Assembly (NCBI RefSeq): GCF_026041215.1
Contig: NZ_JAPEIQ010000031.1
Span: forward strand, 56,690-120,689
DNA from: Hoyosella sp. YIM 151337
GTDB taxonomy: Bacteria; Actinomycetota; Actinomycetes; Mycobacteriales; Mycobacteriaceae
Length of the DNA: 64,000 nt
Reading direction: 5' to 3'
Part shown: positions 1 through 9,175 of the stretch, in pieces
Layout of the letters: each line of letters opens with the position of its first letter
Numbering within the stretch: the first letter of the stretch is position 1
Program-made: the position numbers and the translations under genes
Notes under the pieces: generated by a model
Databases searched by the model: none
Seen by the model: the letters and a program-made list of their open reading frames with translations, nothing else
What the model was told of the DNA's origin: nothing

Positions 1-605
1 AACTGGACGGAACCCGCATCCTCTTTGATCCCGGCAACTTTTCGCACGGCTTCGAAGGGATCACCGGACTCGACGCGATACTCATCACCCATCAACATCC
101 CGACCATGCCGACGTGCAGCGACTGCCTGCGCTGACTGACGCGAACCCTGGCGCCGCACTCTACGCAGACCCGCAAACGGCGGCCCAGCTCGGTGGCCGG
201 TGGCAGGCGGTGCACCCCGGACAGCGGTTCACGGTCGGAGCCGTCGAAGCGTCTGTTGGTGGCGGGCGTCACGCCGTGATCCACCCGGACATCCCGGTGA
301 TAGATAACGTCGCGTACCTCCTGGGCACAGAATCTGCACCAGGGCAACTGTTACACCCCGGGGACTCCCTCTTTGTGCCGTGGCAGCCAGTGGACGTCCT
401 CGCAATACCTGCAGCCGCACCATGGATGAAGGTCTCGGAGGCGGTGGACTACCTGCGGGCTGTGTGCCCGCGCGTCGCCGTGCCGATCCACCAGGGTTTG
501 CTGTCCGACAACGGTCTGGGCATCTATTACGGGCGCCTCAGCGAAATGTCGCGGGATGACACTGAGTTCCGCACACTTTCCCCGGAAGACGCGGTGGAGG
601 TGTAG
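1..605 (+). CDS. Metallo-beta-lactamase-fold hydrolase (5' truncated by window edge)
   Basis: The frame is open from the first bases of the window, so the start lies outside. The metal-binding HxHxDH motif is visible as THQHPDH at about positions 87-107. It is followed by a GDSLF segment that would supply a further metal-binding Asp, and by an IHQG segment near the C-terminus. The arrangement resembles the short UlaG-like (Lactamase_B_2/3) branch of the family rather than beta-lactamases proper. The substrate cannot be inferred. The gene ends with TAG about 10 bp before a promoter-like dyad that precedes the sulP gene, so it is probably a separate transcription unit. Confidence 0.85.
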   Translation, partial: LDGTRILFDPGNFSHGFEGITGLDAILITHQHPDHADVQRLPALTDANPGAALYADPQTAAQLGGRWQAVHPGQRFTVGAVEASVGGGRHAVIHPDIPVIDNVAYLLGTESAPGQLLHPGDSLFVPWQPVDVLAIPAAAPWMKVSEAVDYLRAVCPRVAVPIHQGLLSDNGLGIYYGRLSEMSRDDTEFRTLSPEDAVEV

Positions 606-613
606 ACAGCGGA

Positions 614-643
614 TTAGACTCTACCGTCACGTAAGGGTAGAGT
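614..643 (+). promoter_or_regulatory. Candidate MerR-type promoter/operator upstream of sulP-merR
   Basis: A perfect 8-bp inverted repeat, ACTCTACC (618-625) and GGTAGAGT (636-643), has a 10-nt centre. It lies across a plausible -35 (TTAGAC, 614-619) and -10 (TAGAGT, 638-643) separated by 18 bp. A dyad within the spacer is the usual layout of promoters controlled by MerR-family regulators, and a merR gene is the second gene of the operon. The alternative reading is a weak terminator for the upstream gene, but there is no T-tract. Confidence 0.5.
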
Positions 644-777
644 TCTGGACTGCTCGCTGCAGTCGCGTCACCGCCGGTTCCGGCGCGAGCACCTAAACAC
701 TCGCATTGGCGCAGACCAGCGCTGTTTTAGCACGCCGCTGGAATGAGCGGCGCGCCAGATTTGAAAGGGCGCCCCAC

Positions 778-2313
778 GTGGCACTGCAAGCTGCACCCGA
801 CCCCGAGGCCACCAATATTCCCAGGGGATGGACGGTACTGGGCGCATTGCGTTCCCCGAAGCGCCTCAAAATCGAAGTTCTTGCAGGCCTGGTCGTCGCA
901 CTCGCGCTTATCCCCGAAGCAATCGCGTTCTCGATTATCGCGGGCGTGGATCCACGGGTTGGCCTCTTTGCCTCCTTCACGATGGCCGTAACCATCGCGA
1001 TCGCCGGCGGTCGACCTGCCATGATTTCGGCTGCCACCGGCGCCATCGCCCTCGTCATCGCGCCAGTCGCGCGCGACTACGGACTCGATTACCTGATCGC
1101 GACGGTCATTCTCGCTGGCATTCTGCAGATCGTCTTGAGCGTGCTTGGAATCGCAAAGCTCATGCGGTTCATTCCGCGAAGCGTCATGGTCGGTTTCGTC
1201 AATGCGCTAGCGATTTTGATCTTCATGTCGCAGATTCCGCACCTCATCGGAGTACCTGCTCTTGTCTATCCGATGGTGGCGCTCGGACTTCTGATCATCG
1301 TGCTGCTGCCACGAGTGACCACCATCGTTCCCGCCCCACTGGTGGCGATAGTGATCCTCACGGCCGCCACCATGATCCTCGCTCTGAACGTGCCGAATGT
1401 CGGAGACGAGGGCGAATTGCCGGACGCACTCCCCTCCTTCCTTATCCCAGACGTTCCGATGACGTTCGAGACGCTACGGATAATCGCGCCCTACGCGCTG
1501 GCTATGGCACTCGTCGGAATCCTCGAGTCGTTGCTGACAGCAAAACTCGTCGACGACATCACCGACACGCACTCGAACAAGACCACTGAAACGCGCGGCC
1601 AGGGACTTGCGAACATCGTCACCGGTTTCTTCGGCGGCATGGGCGGCTGTGCGATGGTTGGGCAGACCATGATCAACGTCAAGGTCTCAGCGGCACGTAC
1701 TCGTATCTCGACCTTTCTTGCGGGGCTTTTCCTGCTCATCCTGGTTGTCGGGCTCGGTAACCTCGTTGCACAGATTCCGATGGCCGCACTGGTCGCCGTC
1801 ATGATCATGGTGTCCGTGAGCACGCTCGACTGGCACTCCGTGGCACCCGCAACACTGCGCCGGATGCCGAAGAGCGAAACGCTGGTCATGGTTGTCACCG
1901 TCGTAATGACCGTCCTGACCCACAACCTCGCGATTGGCGTCATCCTCGGAGTAGTGACGGCTATGGTTCTTTTTGCGCGACGGGTCGCGCATTTCACCAC
2001 TGTCGAAAAAGTATGGGAGGCCGACACGACGCACGACGGCGAGCCGGACACGCGCGTTTACCGAGTGACGGGCGAGCTATTCTTCGCGTCAAGCAACGAC
2101 CTCTATTACCAGTTCGACTACACGCGAGACCCGAGTCACGTGGTCATTGACATGAGCGACTCTCACATCTGGGACGCTTCAACGGTGGCGGCACTCGACG
2201 CGGTAACCGAAAAGTACAAGCGAAAGGGCAAGACCGTCGAAATCCGGGGTCTGAACCTCGACAGCTTGCAGCGGCATCAGCGTTTATCTGGCAACCTCGG
2301 CGCAGGGCATTAG
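778..2313 (+). CDS. SulP-family inorganic anion transporter
   Basis: Multi-spanning membrane protein of the SulP/SLC26 family, which carries sulfate, bicarbonate or related anions. The N-terminal part matches the family core (segments reading ALIPEAIAFSIIAG and GRPAMISAATGAIA), followed by many hydrophobic helices. A C-terminal soluble STAS domain (about the last 80 residues, with DMSDSHIWDASTVAAL) ends shortly after its final helix. The GTG at 778 is chosen because GAAAGGG sits 8 bp upstream. An in-frame TTG at 706 would add 24 residues but has no ribosome site. The gene is followed 20 bp later by a merR gene and preceded by a MerR-like operator. The substrate is not determinable from sequence. 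Confidence 0.9.
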   Translation: MALQAAPDPEATNIPRGWTVLGALRSPKRLKIEVLAGLVVALALIPEAIAFSIIAGVDPRVGLFASFTMAVTIAIAGGRPAMISAATGAIALVIAPVARDYGLDYLIATVILAGILQIVLSVLGIAKLMRFIPRSVMVGFVNALAILIFMSQIPHLIGVPALVYPMVALGLLIIVLLPRVTTIVPAPLVAIVILTAATMILALNVPNVGDEGELPDALPSFLIPDVPMTFETLRIIAPYALAMALVGILESLLTAKLVDDITDTHSNKTTETRGQGLANIVTGFFGGMGGCAMVGQTMINVKVSAARTRISTFLAGLFLLILVVGLGNLVAQIPMAALVAVMIMVSVSTLDWHSVAPATLRRMPKSETLVMVVTVVMTVLTHNLAIGVILGVVTAMVLFARRVAHFTTVEKVWEADTTHDGEPDTRVYRVTGELFFASSNDLYYQFDYTRDPSHVVIDMSDSHIWDASTVAALDAVTEKYKRKGKTVEIRGLNLDSLQRHQRLSGNLGAGH

Positions 2314-2333
2314 CTAATTGACGGAGGTTTCAC

Positions 2334-2744
2334 GTGCAGGGCGATGGCCTCATGCAAATTGGACAAGCCGCAGAGCGGACCGGCCTCTCCATCCGCACCC
2401 TCCGGCACTACGAGGAGGTCGGACTGGTCGCGCCATCCGAGCGCAGTACCGGTGGTTTCCGCCTTTACACCGAAGACGACATCTCACGGCTGATGGTCAT
2501 CCGCCGGATGAAGCCACTGGATTTCACGCTCGCCGAGATGCGGCAGCTTCTCGACGCCCTCGATCAGCTTCGCGACGCGAACAGTGCGCAGGAAACTCGC
2601 GTAGCGGCCGCCGAAGTTCTCGCTGGCTTCCATCAGCGCGCACAGCACGCGGTCCAACGATTGCGCAAGCATCTGGACTACGCAGAAGAACTCACCAACG
2701 TACTCGCGCGCCACAGCGCTGATCCGGAAGGATCTGGGCGGTAA
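2334..2744 (+). CDS. MerR-family transcriptional regulator
   Basis: A 136-residue regulator with the N-terminal MerR winged helix (IGQAAERTGLSIRTLRHYEEVGLV, with the conserved RTLRHYE core) and a following Leu-rich dimerisation helix. There is no Cys cluster typical of metal-sensing members and no separate ligand-binding domain, so the effector is unknown. The GTG start is supported by GGAGG 6 bp upstream; an ATG 18 bp further in is the alternative. It follows the sulP gene by 20 bp and is probably cotranscribed. By analogy with other MerR operons it likely controls the dyad-containing promoter at 614-643. Confidence 0.9.
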   Translation: MQGDGLMQIGQAAERTGLSIRTLRHYEEVGLVAPSERSTGGFRLYTEDDISRLMVIRRMKPLDFTLAEMRQLLDALDQLRDANSAQETRVAAAEVLAGFHQRAQHAVQRLRKHLDYAEELTNVLARHSADPEGSGR

Positions 2745-2758
2745 GAGCGCCCAGATCC
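2730..2758. terminator. Hairpin terminator between convergent merR and ABC permease genes
   Basis: A perfect 11-bp stem, GGATCTGGGCG (2730-2740) and CGCCCAGATCC (2748-2758), has a 7-nt loop containing the merR stop codon. It lies between the end of merR and the end of the minus-strand permease gene at 2780, so it can serve both directions. No clear T-tract is present, which is common in high-GC actinobacteria. Confidence 0.6.
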
Positions 2759-2779
2759 TCCCGGATCTGTGTCGCCGGG

Positions 2780-5332
2780 TCAGACGTCGGCGATGGCTTC
2801 GAGCGGTTTGGTGCGGGCCGCCCGTCCCGCTGGCCACAACGCGGCGAGGACACCCACGATTGCCGAACCGACCAGCATGGCAGCCACTTGCAGCCACGGC
2901 ACCGCCACGATTGTCAGTCCTTCATCGCGGAGCGTGCGCACGAAACCCCATCCGAACAGCAACCCCATCGACAGGCCGACCACCGCACCGAACACCGCGA
3001 TGAGCGCGGATTCGATGTAGATCGTGCGGCGGATCTGCTGCCGGAACATACCTACCGCGCGGAGCATGCCGATCTCGCGTTTTCGTTCCACCACCGACAG
3101 TGCGAGCGTGTTGACGATCCCCAGGATCGCGATCACCACGGCGAGGGCGAGCAACGCGTACAGCAGCGCCAAAATCATGTCGACTTGCGCGGACTGCGCG
3201 CTCTTGTACTCCTCGAGGTCCTGAACCTGGACCACGACGAACCGCTCGACCGCGTCCTCGAGCGCGGTGCGCACCTGCTCCAGGTTGGCCCCTGATTCGG
3301 CCCGCACCATCACCGCCGCGGTCACCTGCACGAAACTCGGAATGAGCGCATTCATTGCCTGGTCGGACAGCGTCATCGACCCCACCAACTGGTTCACCGT
3401 GTAGATGCCGGAAATCGTGACATCGACGGTGCCGTCGCGAGACGGACGGGTGAGTTCGACCTGATCGCCGACCGACCAATTGAAGCGTTCCGCGGTGCCC
3501 TCGTCGACAAGCATCGAGGACCCATCCAGGGTCGCTTCGCCCTCGACCATGTCGAAGGAGAGAATCCCGTCGATGCCCCCGGCCACACCAGCACCGGTGA
3601 CCCGGTCATCGTCGTCGTCACCGACAAAAGCGGTAGCGAAGTTGATCGCGGCGGCACGTTCGACACCCTGGGCTGCCCCAGTCACCTGCGCCACACCAGC
3701 CGGAACCCCGGTTTGCATCGGTCCGCTCAGCACGAAGTCGGCCTCGATGCCCTGATCGATGAGCGCGTCGATACTGACCTTCGCGGATGTGCCGAGCACG
3801 CTGATGGTTGTCACCAGCATCAGGCCGAGAGTGAGCGCGAACGCGGTCGCCGCGGTCCGGCGCGGGTTGCGCACCGCATTTGTGCGGGCCAGCTTGCCCA
3901 GCGGCCCAAACGGCTTCGCCGCGATCCCCAGCACGCGGATAGCAGGCTGCGCGAGACCCGGCGTCGCAAACAAAACCGCGAGAATCAGCAACCCAGCGCC
4001 TATGCCCACCACTGTCGCACCGGTGCGGCCGGTGTATTGCATCCCCCACACGACTGCGGCGATACCTGGCACCGCGAGCGCGGCACCGATGATCGTACGG
4101 GTGCGCACAGATTCCGCTGATACGGAAAACTCCTCGCGCATCGCCGCGACAGGTGGCACCCGCGAGGCACGGCGCGCCGGCGCATATGCGCTCAGCACGG
4201 TCACAAGAATGCCCACCGCGAACGCAACCACCACGGTGCGCGGTTCTAGCGCCAGCGGACCGCTCGGCAGGCCAAGCCCGAACGCGTCCATGACAACGCG
4301 CAACGTGTAGGCCAGTGCGACGCCGAGACCAAGGCCTACGGCACTGCCGATCACGCCGACGACCAGTGCCTCGAATACAACGGACCGGCTAATCTGCCGG
4401 CGACTCGCGCCGATCGCACGCAGCAGCGCCATTTCGCGCAGCCGCTGCGCCACGATCATCGCGAACGTGTTGTAGATGATGAAGGTGCCGACAACCAGGG
4501 CAATCGCACCGAATGCGAGCAGAAAGTAGTTGACGAACGAGAGGTTCTGTTCAAGCTCGCTCTGCTGTTGGGCGCGAGCCTCCTCACCCGTCTGAACCTG
4601 CAGCCCCTCAGGCACCGCCGCCTGCACCTCGTCACGCAACTGTTCCTGGGTCACCCCGGGCACAGCCGCAAGATCTACCCGCGAAACATGCTCCCCATCG
4701 GTAAACAGTTCACGCGCCTGCTCCGCAGTGAACTGGACCCCCACGAAACCGCCAACATCAACGGGCAGGGTGTATAGCCCGCTCACCGTGACGGTGAACG
4801 TACCCACATTCGGCACCAGCACGTCGAGTTCATCACCAACAGCCACATCTCCGCGCTCAGCACCTGACTGGTTGATAATCACCTGGCCGGACTGCTCCGG
4901 CGCGTCGCCGTCGACAATCTCGACGGGCTGCCCAATACCGGTGTTCGGCGGCAAATACGTTTGCCCGATACTCGGTGCCCCGCCAGTCTGAATGGCGGTC
5001 CCGTCCTTGATCAGCACGACCTGCCCGCTTGCCGCCTCTACCGAAGCACGGACATTCGGCAACTCCGCGATCCGGTTAGCCTCATCCAGCGGAATACCGA
5101 GCGAACCCTGCTGTTCAGGTGTGACTCGGACGTCAACACCGATCGTGTCACCCGCGAAAATGTCGTCGAAGGTCTTCTTTAGCGTATCCGTGAAGACAAA
5201 CGAGCCCGCGACGAACGCGGTGCCGAGCACCACCGCGAGAACAGTCAGGAAGAGACGCAGCTTGTGCGCCAACAAATTGCGCGTCGATACCTTGCGCATA
5301 GGCGCGCGCGACGGCTTGAGCGTCACCGCCAT
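2780..5332 (-). CDS. ABC transporter permease with two FtsX domains
   Basis: An 850-residue membrane protein with the layout of large FtsX/MacB-type permeases. It has an N-terminal helix (about residues 25-45), an extracytoplasmic MacB-like domain, and an FtsX domain with three helices (about 275-395, containing LRAIGASRRQI). A second helix, extracytoplasmic domain and FtsX domain follow (about 725-845, with MLRAVGMFRQQIRRT). Such proteins couple an ATPase to work on lipoproteins, lipids or cell-wall enzymes outside the membrane rather than classical substrate translocation. The start codon overlaps the stop of the upstream ATPase gene (TGATG), indicating translational coupling. The substrate is unknown. 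Confidence 0.92.
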   Translation of the reverse strand: MAVTLKPSRAPMRKVSTRNLLAHKLRLFLTVLAVVLGTAFVAGSFVFTDTLKKTFDDIFAGDTIGVDVRVTPEQQGSLGIPLDEANRIAELPNVRASVEAASGQVVLIKDGTAIQTGGAPSIGQTYLPPNTGIGQPVEIVDGDAPEQSGQVIINQSGAERGDVAVGDELDVLVPNVGTFTVTVSGLYTLPVDVGGFVGVQFTAEQARELFTDGEHVSRVDLAAVPGVTQEQLRDEVQAAVPEGLQVQTGEEARAQQQSELEQNLSFVNYFLLAFGAIALVVGTFIIYNTFAMIVAQRLREMALLRAIGASRRQISRSVVFEALVVGVIGSAVGLGLGVALAYTLRVVMDAFGLGLPSGPLALEPRTVVVAFAVGILVTVLSAYAPARRASRVPPVAAMREEFSVSAESVRTRTIIGAALAVPGIAAVVWGMQYTGRTGATVVGIGAGLLILAVLFATPGLAQPAIRVLGIAAKPFGPLGKLARTNAVRNPRRTAATAFALTLGLMLVTTISVLGTSAKVSIDALIDQGIEADFVLSGPMQTGVPAGVAQVTGAAQGVERAAAINFATAFVGDDDDDRVTGAGVAGGIDGILSFDMVEGEATLDGSSMLVDEGTAERFNWSVGDQVELTRPSRDGTVDVTISGIYTVNQLVGSMTLSDQAMNALIPSFVQVTAAVMVRAESGANLEQVRTALEDAVERFVVVQVQDLEEYKSAQSAQVDMILALLYALLALAVVIAILGIVNTLALSVVERKREIGMLRAVGMFRQQIRRTIYIESALIAVFGAVVGLSMGLLFGWGFVRTLRDEGLTIVAVPWLQVAAMLVGSAIVGVLAALWPAGRAARTKPLEAIADV

Positions 5333-6099
5333 CAGATCTTCTCCAGCGTCTTCATCTTGTCCATGATCGAATCGGCGTCTGGGTTGCGCAGCTCATCGAC
5401 AATCTTGCCGTCGGACAGAAAAACGACACGGTCAGAGAAACTCGCTGCCTTAGGATCATGCGTCACGATCACCACGGTCTGCTCGAACTCGTCCACCGCT
5501 GCGCGCAAAATGTCGAGCACCTCATTACCGGAACGAGAGTCGAGGTTCCCGGTCGGCTCGTCACCGAAAATGATCTCCGGCTGACCGACAAGCGCGCGTG
5601 CACACGCGACCCGCTGCTGCTGGCCACCCGAGAGTTCGCTGGGCCGGTGGTCCAGCCGATCCGCGAGCCCCAAGCGGGACACCACCGTGTTCAGCCACTC
5701 CTCGTTCGGCGCCCGGCCGGCGATGTCCAGCGGCAACGTAATGTTCTCCAGCGCGGTCAACGTGGGCACAAGGTTGAACGCCTGGAATACGAAGCCAATC
5801 CGGTCACGGCGCAACTGCGTCATCTGCTTGTCGCTCAGACTCGTCAACTCGGTGCCGCCAATATCGACCGAGCCCGACGACGCCGAATCCAGGCCCGCCA
5901 GGCAATGCATCAGCGTCGACTTTCCCGACCCCGATGGCCCCATGATCGCGGTGAACTCAGCACGACGGAACTCCACGTCGACCTCGTCGAGCGCCCTCAC
6001 CTGGGTGTTTCCAGAACCATAAACTTTCGTGAGGCGAGCTGCCCGCGCAGCTATCCCGTCCGTCACAGGGTTTGTCGATTCGACCATGGCCACCATCAT
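5332..6099 (-). CDS. ABC transporter ATPase of the LolD/MacB type
   Basis: A 255-residue nucleotide-binding protein, partner of the FtsX-type permease encoded immediately downstream. The Walker A motif GPSGSGKS lies at residues 54-61, the signature LSGGQQQR near residue 160, and Walker B with catalytic Glu (IIFGDEPTGNLD) about 20 residues later; VTHDP is the H-loop. The LSGGQQQR and DEPTGNLD forms are typical of the LolD/MacB/FtsE group. Three in-frame ATG codons occur at the start (6099, 6096, 6087), and no strong ribosome site separates them; 6087 is equally likely. Its stop overlaps the permease start by one base. Confidence 0.93.
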   Translation of the reverse strand: MMVAMVESTNPVTDGIAARAARLTKVYGSGNTQVRALDEVDVEFRRAEFTAIMGPSGSGKSTLMHCLAGLDSASSGSVDIGGTELTSLSDKQMTQLRRDRIGFVFQAFNLVPTLTALENITLPLDIAGRAPNEEWLNTVVSRLGLADRLDHRPSELSGGQQQRVACARALVGQPEIIFGDEPTGNLDSRSGNEVLDILRAAVDEFEQTVVIVTHDPKAASFSDRVVFLSDGKIVDELRNPDADSIMDKMKTLEKI

Positions 6100-6200
6100 T
6101 CCAATGGCGTCGGGACTCCGCTATCGGGGCACACCCTGATCTTGTTTTCCGGGTGTCACATTTTCGTAGCCGTCACATGACAGGGCTGCGATCACCGCAC

Positions 6201-7859
6201 CTAAACGACGGCTGCAGCCGCGGCGCGCCCCGCCGCTCGGCCCGAGAAAATACAGCCCCCGAGGAAGCTTCCCTCGAGCGCACGGTACCCGTGGACGCCG
6301 CCCCCGCCGAACCCGGCCACTTCGCCCGCGGCAAACAAGCCGGGAAAAGGATCTCCGTCCGGCGTCAGCACCTGAGAATCCAGATTGGTCTCGAGGCCGC
6401 CGAGCGTCTTACGGGTCAACAGGTGCAGGCGCACCGCTATGAGCGGTCCCGCGTCAGGATCAAGAAGCGCGTGTGGGGCGACCACTCGCGATAACCGGTC
6501 CGCCCGGTAGCCGCGAGCCGCGCGTATCGCCATGACCTGTGCGTCCTTGCCGAACGGATTTGTGACGTCGCGGTCACGCGCCTCGATAACGCGCCGCATT
6601 TCCGCGGCGTCGAGGAGGTCGTCACCGGTCAGGTCGTTCATCGCGTCAACCAAGTCCTCGACGTTGTGACGCACGAGGAAGTCTGCGCCCTTCTGCTTGA
6701 ACGCTTCAACGGGTGTCGGCGCTCCGGGACGCACCCGCTCCATGACTTTGCGGATACTGCGTCCCGTGAGGTCCGGGTTCTGCTCGGATCCTGACAAGCT
6801 GAATTCTTTTTCGATAATGCGCTCATTGAGCACGAACCACGTGTAGCTGTGGCCAGTTTTCGCGATATGCGCGAGCGTCCCTAACGTATCGAATCCGGGA
6901 AACAGTGGCGCGGGGAGCCGCTTGCCGGTGGCGTCGAGCCACAGCGAGGACGGACCTGGCAGAATCCGAATTCCGTGGTCGGGCCAGATCGGATCGTAGT
7001 TGGTGATGCCTTCGGTGTAGTGCCACATGCGGTCACGATTGACGAGGCTAGCGCCCGCAGACTCCGCGATCTCGAGCATGCGCCCATCTACATGGGCTGG
7101 GACGCCTGAGAGCATATGCGGTGGCGGTGTCCCCAGGCGTGCGGGCCAGTTCTTCCGAATAAGTTCTGGGTTACCGCCTATTCCACCGCTGGTGACGACC
7201 ACCGCTTGGGCGGTGAACTCGAATTCGCCGACGGCTGTTCGCGACGTGCGGACACCGCGCGGCTCATCAGCTGGTTCGAGCACAGTGCCGCGGACTCCCG
7301 TCACCGTGCCGCCGGTGACTACGAGACCGTCAGCGCGGTGCCGGTGCGCGAACGACACGAACCCCCGCGCTGCCGCGGCTCGCACCCGGCTAGCGAACAT
7401 CTCGACGAGCGCGGGGCCGGTCCCCCACGTGATGTGGAAACGCGGCACTGAATTGCCGGGCCCGTCGGCGAAGTATCCGCCCCGCTCGGCCCAGCCGACA
7501 ACGGGGAACACTTTCAGACCGCGTTCAGCGAGCCAATGGTATTTTTCGCCAGCCGCAAAACCCACGTATGCTTCGGCCCATTTGCGCGGCCAGCGGTCTT
7601 CGCGTTCACGGTCGAAGCCGGCGGTCGCTAGCCAGTCGTGCAGCGCGAGATCGTACGAGTCACGGATGCCGACGCGCCGCTGGTGAGGCGTGTCCACCAG
7701 GAAGAGCCCACCGAACGACCAATATGCTTGCCCGCCGAGGTTCTGCGGGCCTTCCTGGTCGACTAGCAGGACTTTTCGGCCTCGCTCGGCAAGTTCCGCG
7801 GTCGCGACGAGACCTGCCAGCCCGGCCCCCACAACAATGACATCCGCACGTTCACCCAT
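6201..7859 (-). CDS. FAD-binding dehydrogenase (fumarate reductase/KstD-like flavoprotein)
   Basis: A 552-residue flavoprotein with an N-terminal dinucleotide fold (VVGAGLAGLVA, residues 9-19) and a C-terminal FAD segment (GLFAAGEVAGFGGGG). The overall plan is that of the fumarate reductase/3-ketosteroid dehydrogenase superfamily. It resembles M. tuberculosis Rv0785, annotated only as an FAD-binding dehydrogenase, and lies as there near ptrB and purC. The substrate is unknown; steroid dehydrogenase activity should not be assumed. The ATG start is close to the N-terminal beta strand, leaving no room for a signal peptide. Confidence 0.88.
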   Translation of the reverse strand: MGERADVIVVGAGLAGLVATAELAERGRKVLLVDQEGPQNLGGQAYWSFGGLFLVDTPHQRRVGIRDSYDLALHDWLATAGFDREREDRWPRKWAEAYVGFAAGEKYHWLAERGLKVFPVVGWAERGGYFADGPGNSVPRFHITWGTGPALVEMFASRVRAAAARGFVSFAHRHRADGLVVTGGTVTGVRGTVLEPADEPRGVRTSRTAVGEFEFTAQAVVVTSGGIGGNPELIRKNWPARLGTPPPHMLSGVPAHVDGRMLEIAESAGASLVNRDRMWHYTEGITNYDPIWPDHGIRILPGPSSLWLDATGKRLPAPLFPGFDTLGTLAHIAKTGHSYTWFVLNERIIEKEFSLSGSEQNPDLTGRSIRKVMERVRPGAPTPVEAFKQKGADFLVRHNVEDLVDAMNDLTGDDLLDAAEMRRVIEARDRDVTNPFGKDAQVMAIRAARGYRADRLSRVVAPHALLDPDAGPLIAVRLHLLTRKTLGGLETNLDSQVLTPDGDPFPGLFAAGEVAGFGGGGVHGYRALEGSFLGGCIFSGRAAGRAAAAAVV

Positions 7860-7881
7860 AGCCTGACGCTAACGGATACGG

Positions 7882-8601
7882 CTACGCGGCGGACGAATGT
7901 TCCCGATCGTAAGGCCACCGATACGCAGCAGGACGTGCGCCGTGATACAAGCTCAGGTCGATCGCGTCAATAAACGCCTGGCGTGTGCCGGGTCGCTGCA
8001 GATGTTTGGCGGTTATGGCGAGACGCACGGTTCCGCCCCGGCGAGCGACGCGCTGTGCACTCATGATGAGGGCCCGGCACCACCATGGCTCGGACAAAAA
8101 TCCCTCGCCGACGCCGAGTACCCGCGCGCGCACGGCGGTCCGTTGCTCGAGGTCGCGGATCGCGGTGAGATCGGCACACAACCGGAAGCCCACACGCGGG
8201 AGCATGAGCAGCGCACCTTCGGAGACGATCCAGCGGGGCGGCGCGAATAGCCGGGTTCGCAGACCCGCCTCCTCCATCACCCGGTCCGCGGCAATCAATC
8301 GGAGCATTGCCTCGTGCGCGGGTAGCGCTGCGAATTCGGCGCGCCGCTTCCGCGTGGCTGCCTGGTCGTATCCGTTCATGAGGATTGCGTCGCCATGGCG
8401 TTGCCGGGCACGCAGCCATTCCTGCGTGCCCGCATCACGGATCAGGCGGTACTTTCCCTTCAATCGCGGCGCCACGAGCAGCGACGCGGGGATTCGCCGC
8501 TTGTCGAGCTCGGCGACGAATTCGTCGGCAAGCTCCACAGTGGTATCTCGAATTCCGGATATCGAAACCAGCAGTTCAGGCTTCATAGTTCTCACGGTCA
8601 C
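7882..8601 (-). CDS. DUF2334/polysaccharide deacetylase-like protein
   Basis: A 239-residue protein that appears to belong to the DUF2334 branch of NodB-like (beta/alpha)7 deacetylases: an SISGIRDTT strand near the N-terminus, a central ILMNGYDQ segment where deacetylases have HG or HGF, and an APPRWIVSEG segment corresponding to the RxPxG motif. The classical zinc-binding triad is not clearly intact, so catalysis is uncertain. It starts 22 bp beyond the flavoprotein gene start on the same strand and may share its transcript. The start is GTG at 8601 or ATG at 8586; neither has a strong ribosome site. Confidence 0.7.
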   Translation of the reverse strand: MTVRTMKPELLVSISGIRDTTVELADEFVAELDKRRIPASLLVAPRLKGKYRLIRDAGTQEWLRARQRHGDAILMNGYDQAATRKRRAEFAALPAHEAMLRLIAADRVMEEAGLRTRLFAPPRWIVSEGALLMLPRVGFRLCADLTAIRDLEQRTAVRARVLGVGEGFLSEPWWCRALIMSAQRVARRGGTVRLAITAKHLQRPGTRQAFIDAIDLSLYHGARPAAYRWPYDREHSSAA

Positions 8602-8658
8602 ATCCGTGGGTGTACAGATCCTTTACCTGAGGTTTCACGGACACGAACGTTCTAAACG

Positions 8659-9156
8659 TCAGTTCGGAAGAATCGCCTCGATCGCCGAAACGACCTCGGG
8701 GTCATCCGGCGCTGTTCGCGGACGGAAACGCCGTGCCACCTCACCTTCAGGCGTGACGAGAAACTTCTCGAAGTTCCATTGGACGTCCCCCGCTGCGCCA
8801 GCGTCATCCGCAGCCTTCGTCAGTTCCACGTAAAGGGGATGCCGCCCGGGACCGTTCACGTCGGTCTTCTCAAGCATGGGGAAGGTCACCCCGTATGTGG
8901 TGGAGCAAAAGGTGGCAATGTCCTCTGCGGTCCCCGGCTCCTGACCACCAAACTGGTTGCATGGCACCCCGATAACGGTGAAGCCCCGGTCCGCATACTC
9001 GGTGGCAAGCTTCTCGAGTTCGCGATACTGCGGCGTCAGGCCGCAGCGCGACGCGACGTTGACGATCAGCAAGGCCCGGCCAGCGTAGTCGGCGAGACTG
9101 GCCGGTTCACCCTGCAAGGTGTTGAGCGGAATGTTCTGTACTGCGGTAGCTGCCAT
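8659..9156 (-). CDS. Glutathione peroxidase-family thiol peroxidase
   Basis: A 165-residue peroxidase with the family motifs NVASRCGLT (catalytic Cys38), PCNQFGGQEPG (Gln72 of the active-site tetrad) and WNFEKFLV (Trp and Asn). A second Cys at about residue 84 (FCSTTYGV) fits the resolving cysteine of two-Cys enzymes that use thioredoxin. This is relevant because this lineage makes mycothiol (mshA is in the window) and not normally glutathione. Substrates are probably hydroperoxides. The gene lies 19 bp downstream of ptrB on the same strand. The ATG start is natural for the family length. Confidence 0.93.
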   Translation of the reverse strand: MAATAVQNIPLNTLQGEPASLADYAGRALLIVNVASRCGLTPQYRELEKLATEYADRGFTVIGVPCNQFGGQEPGTAEDIATFCSTTYGVTFPMLEKTDVNGPGRHPLYVELTKAADDAGAAGDVQWNFEKFLVTPEGEVARRFRPRTAPDDPEVVSAIEAILPN

Positions 9157-9175
9157 GCTTCGAAGCTACCGGTTG

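Noticed and set aside
3480..4310. Long plus-strand open frames across the ABC permease gene
   Set aside because: They are antisense to a well-supported permease, are rich in Arg, Pro and Ser, and have no ribosome sites. They are expected in high-GC coding DNA.
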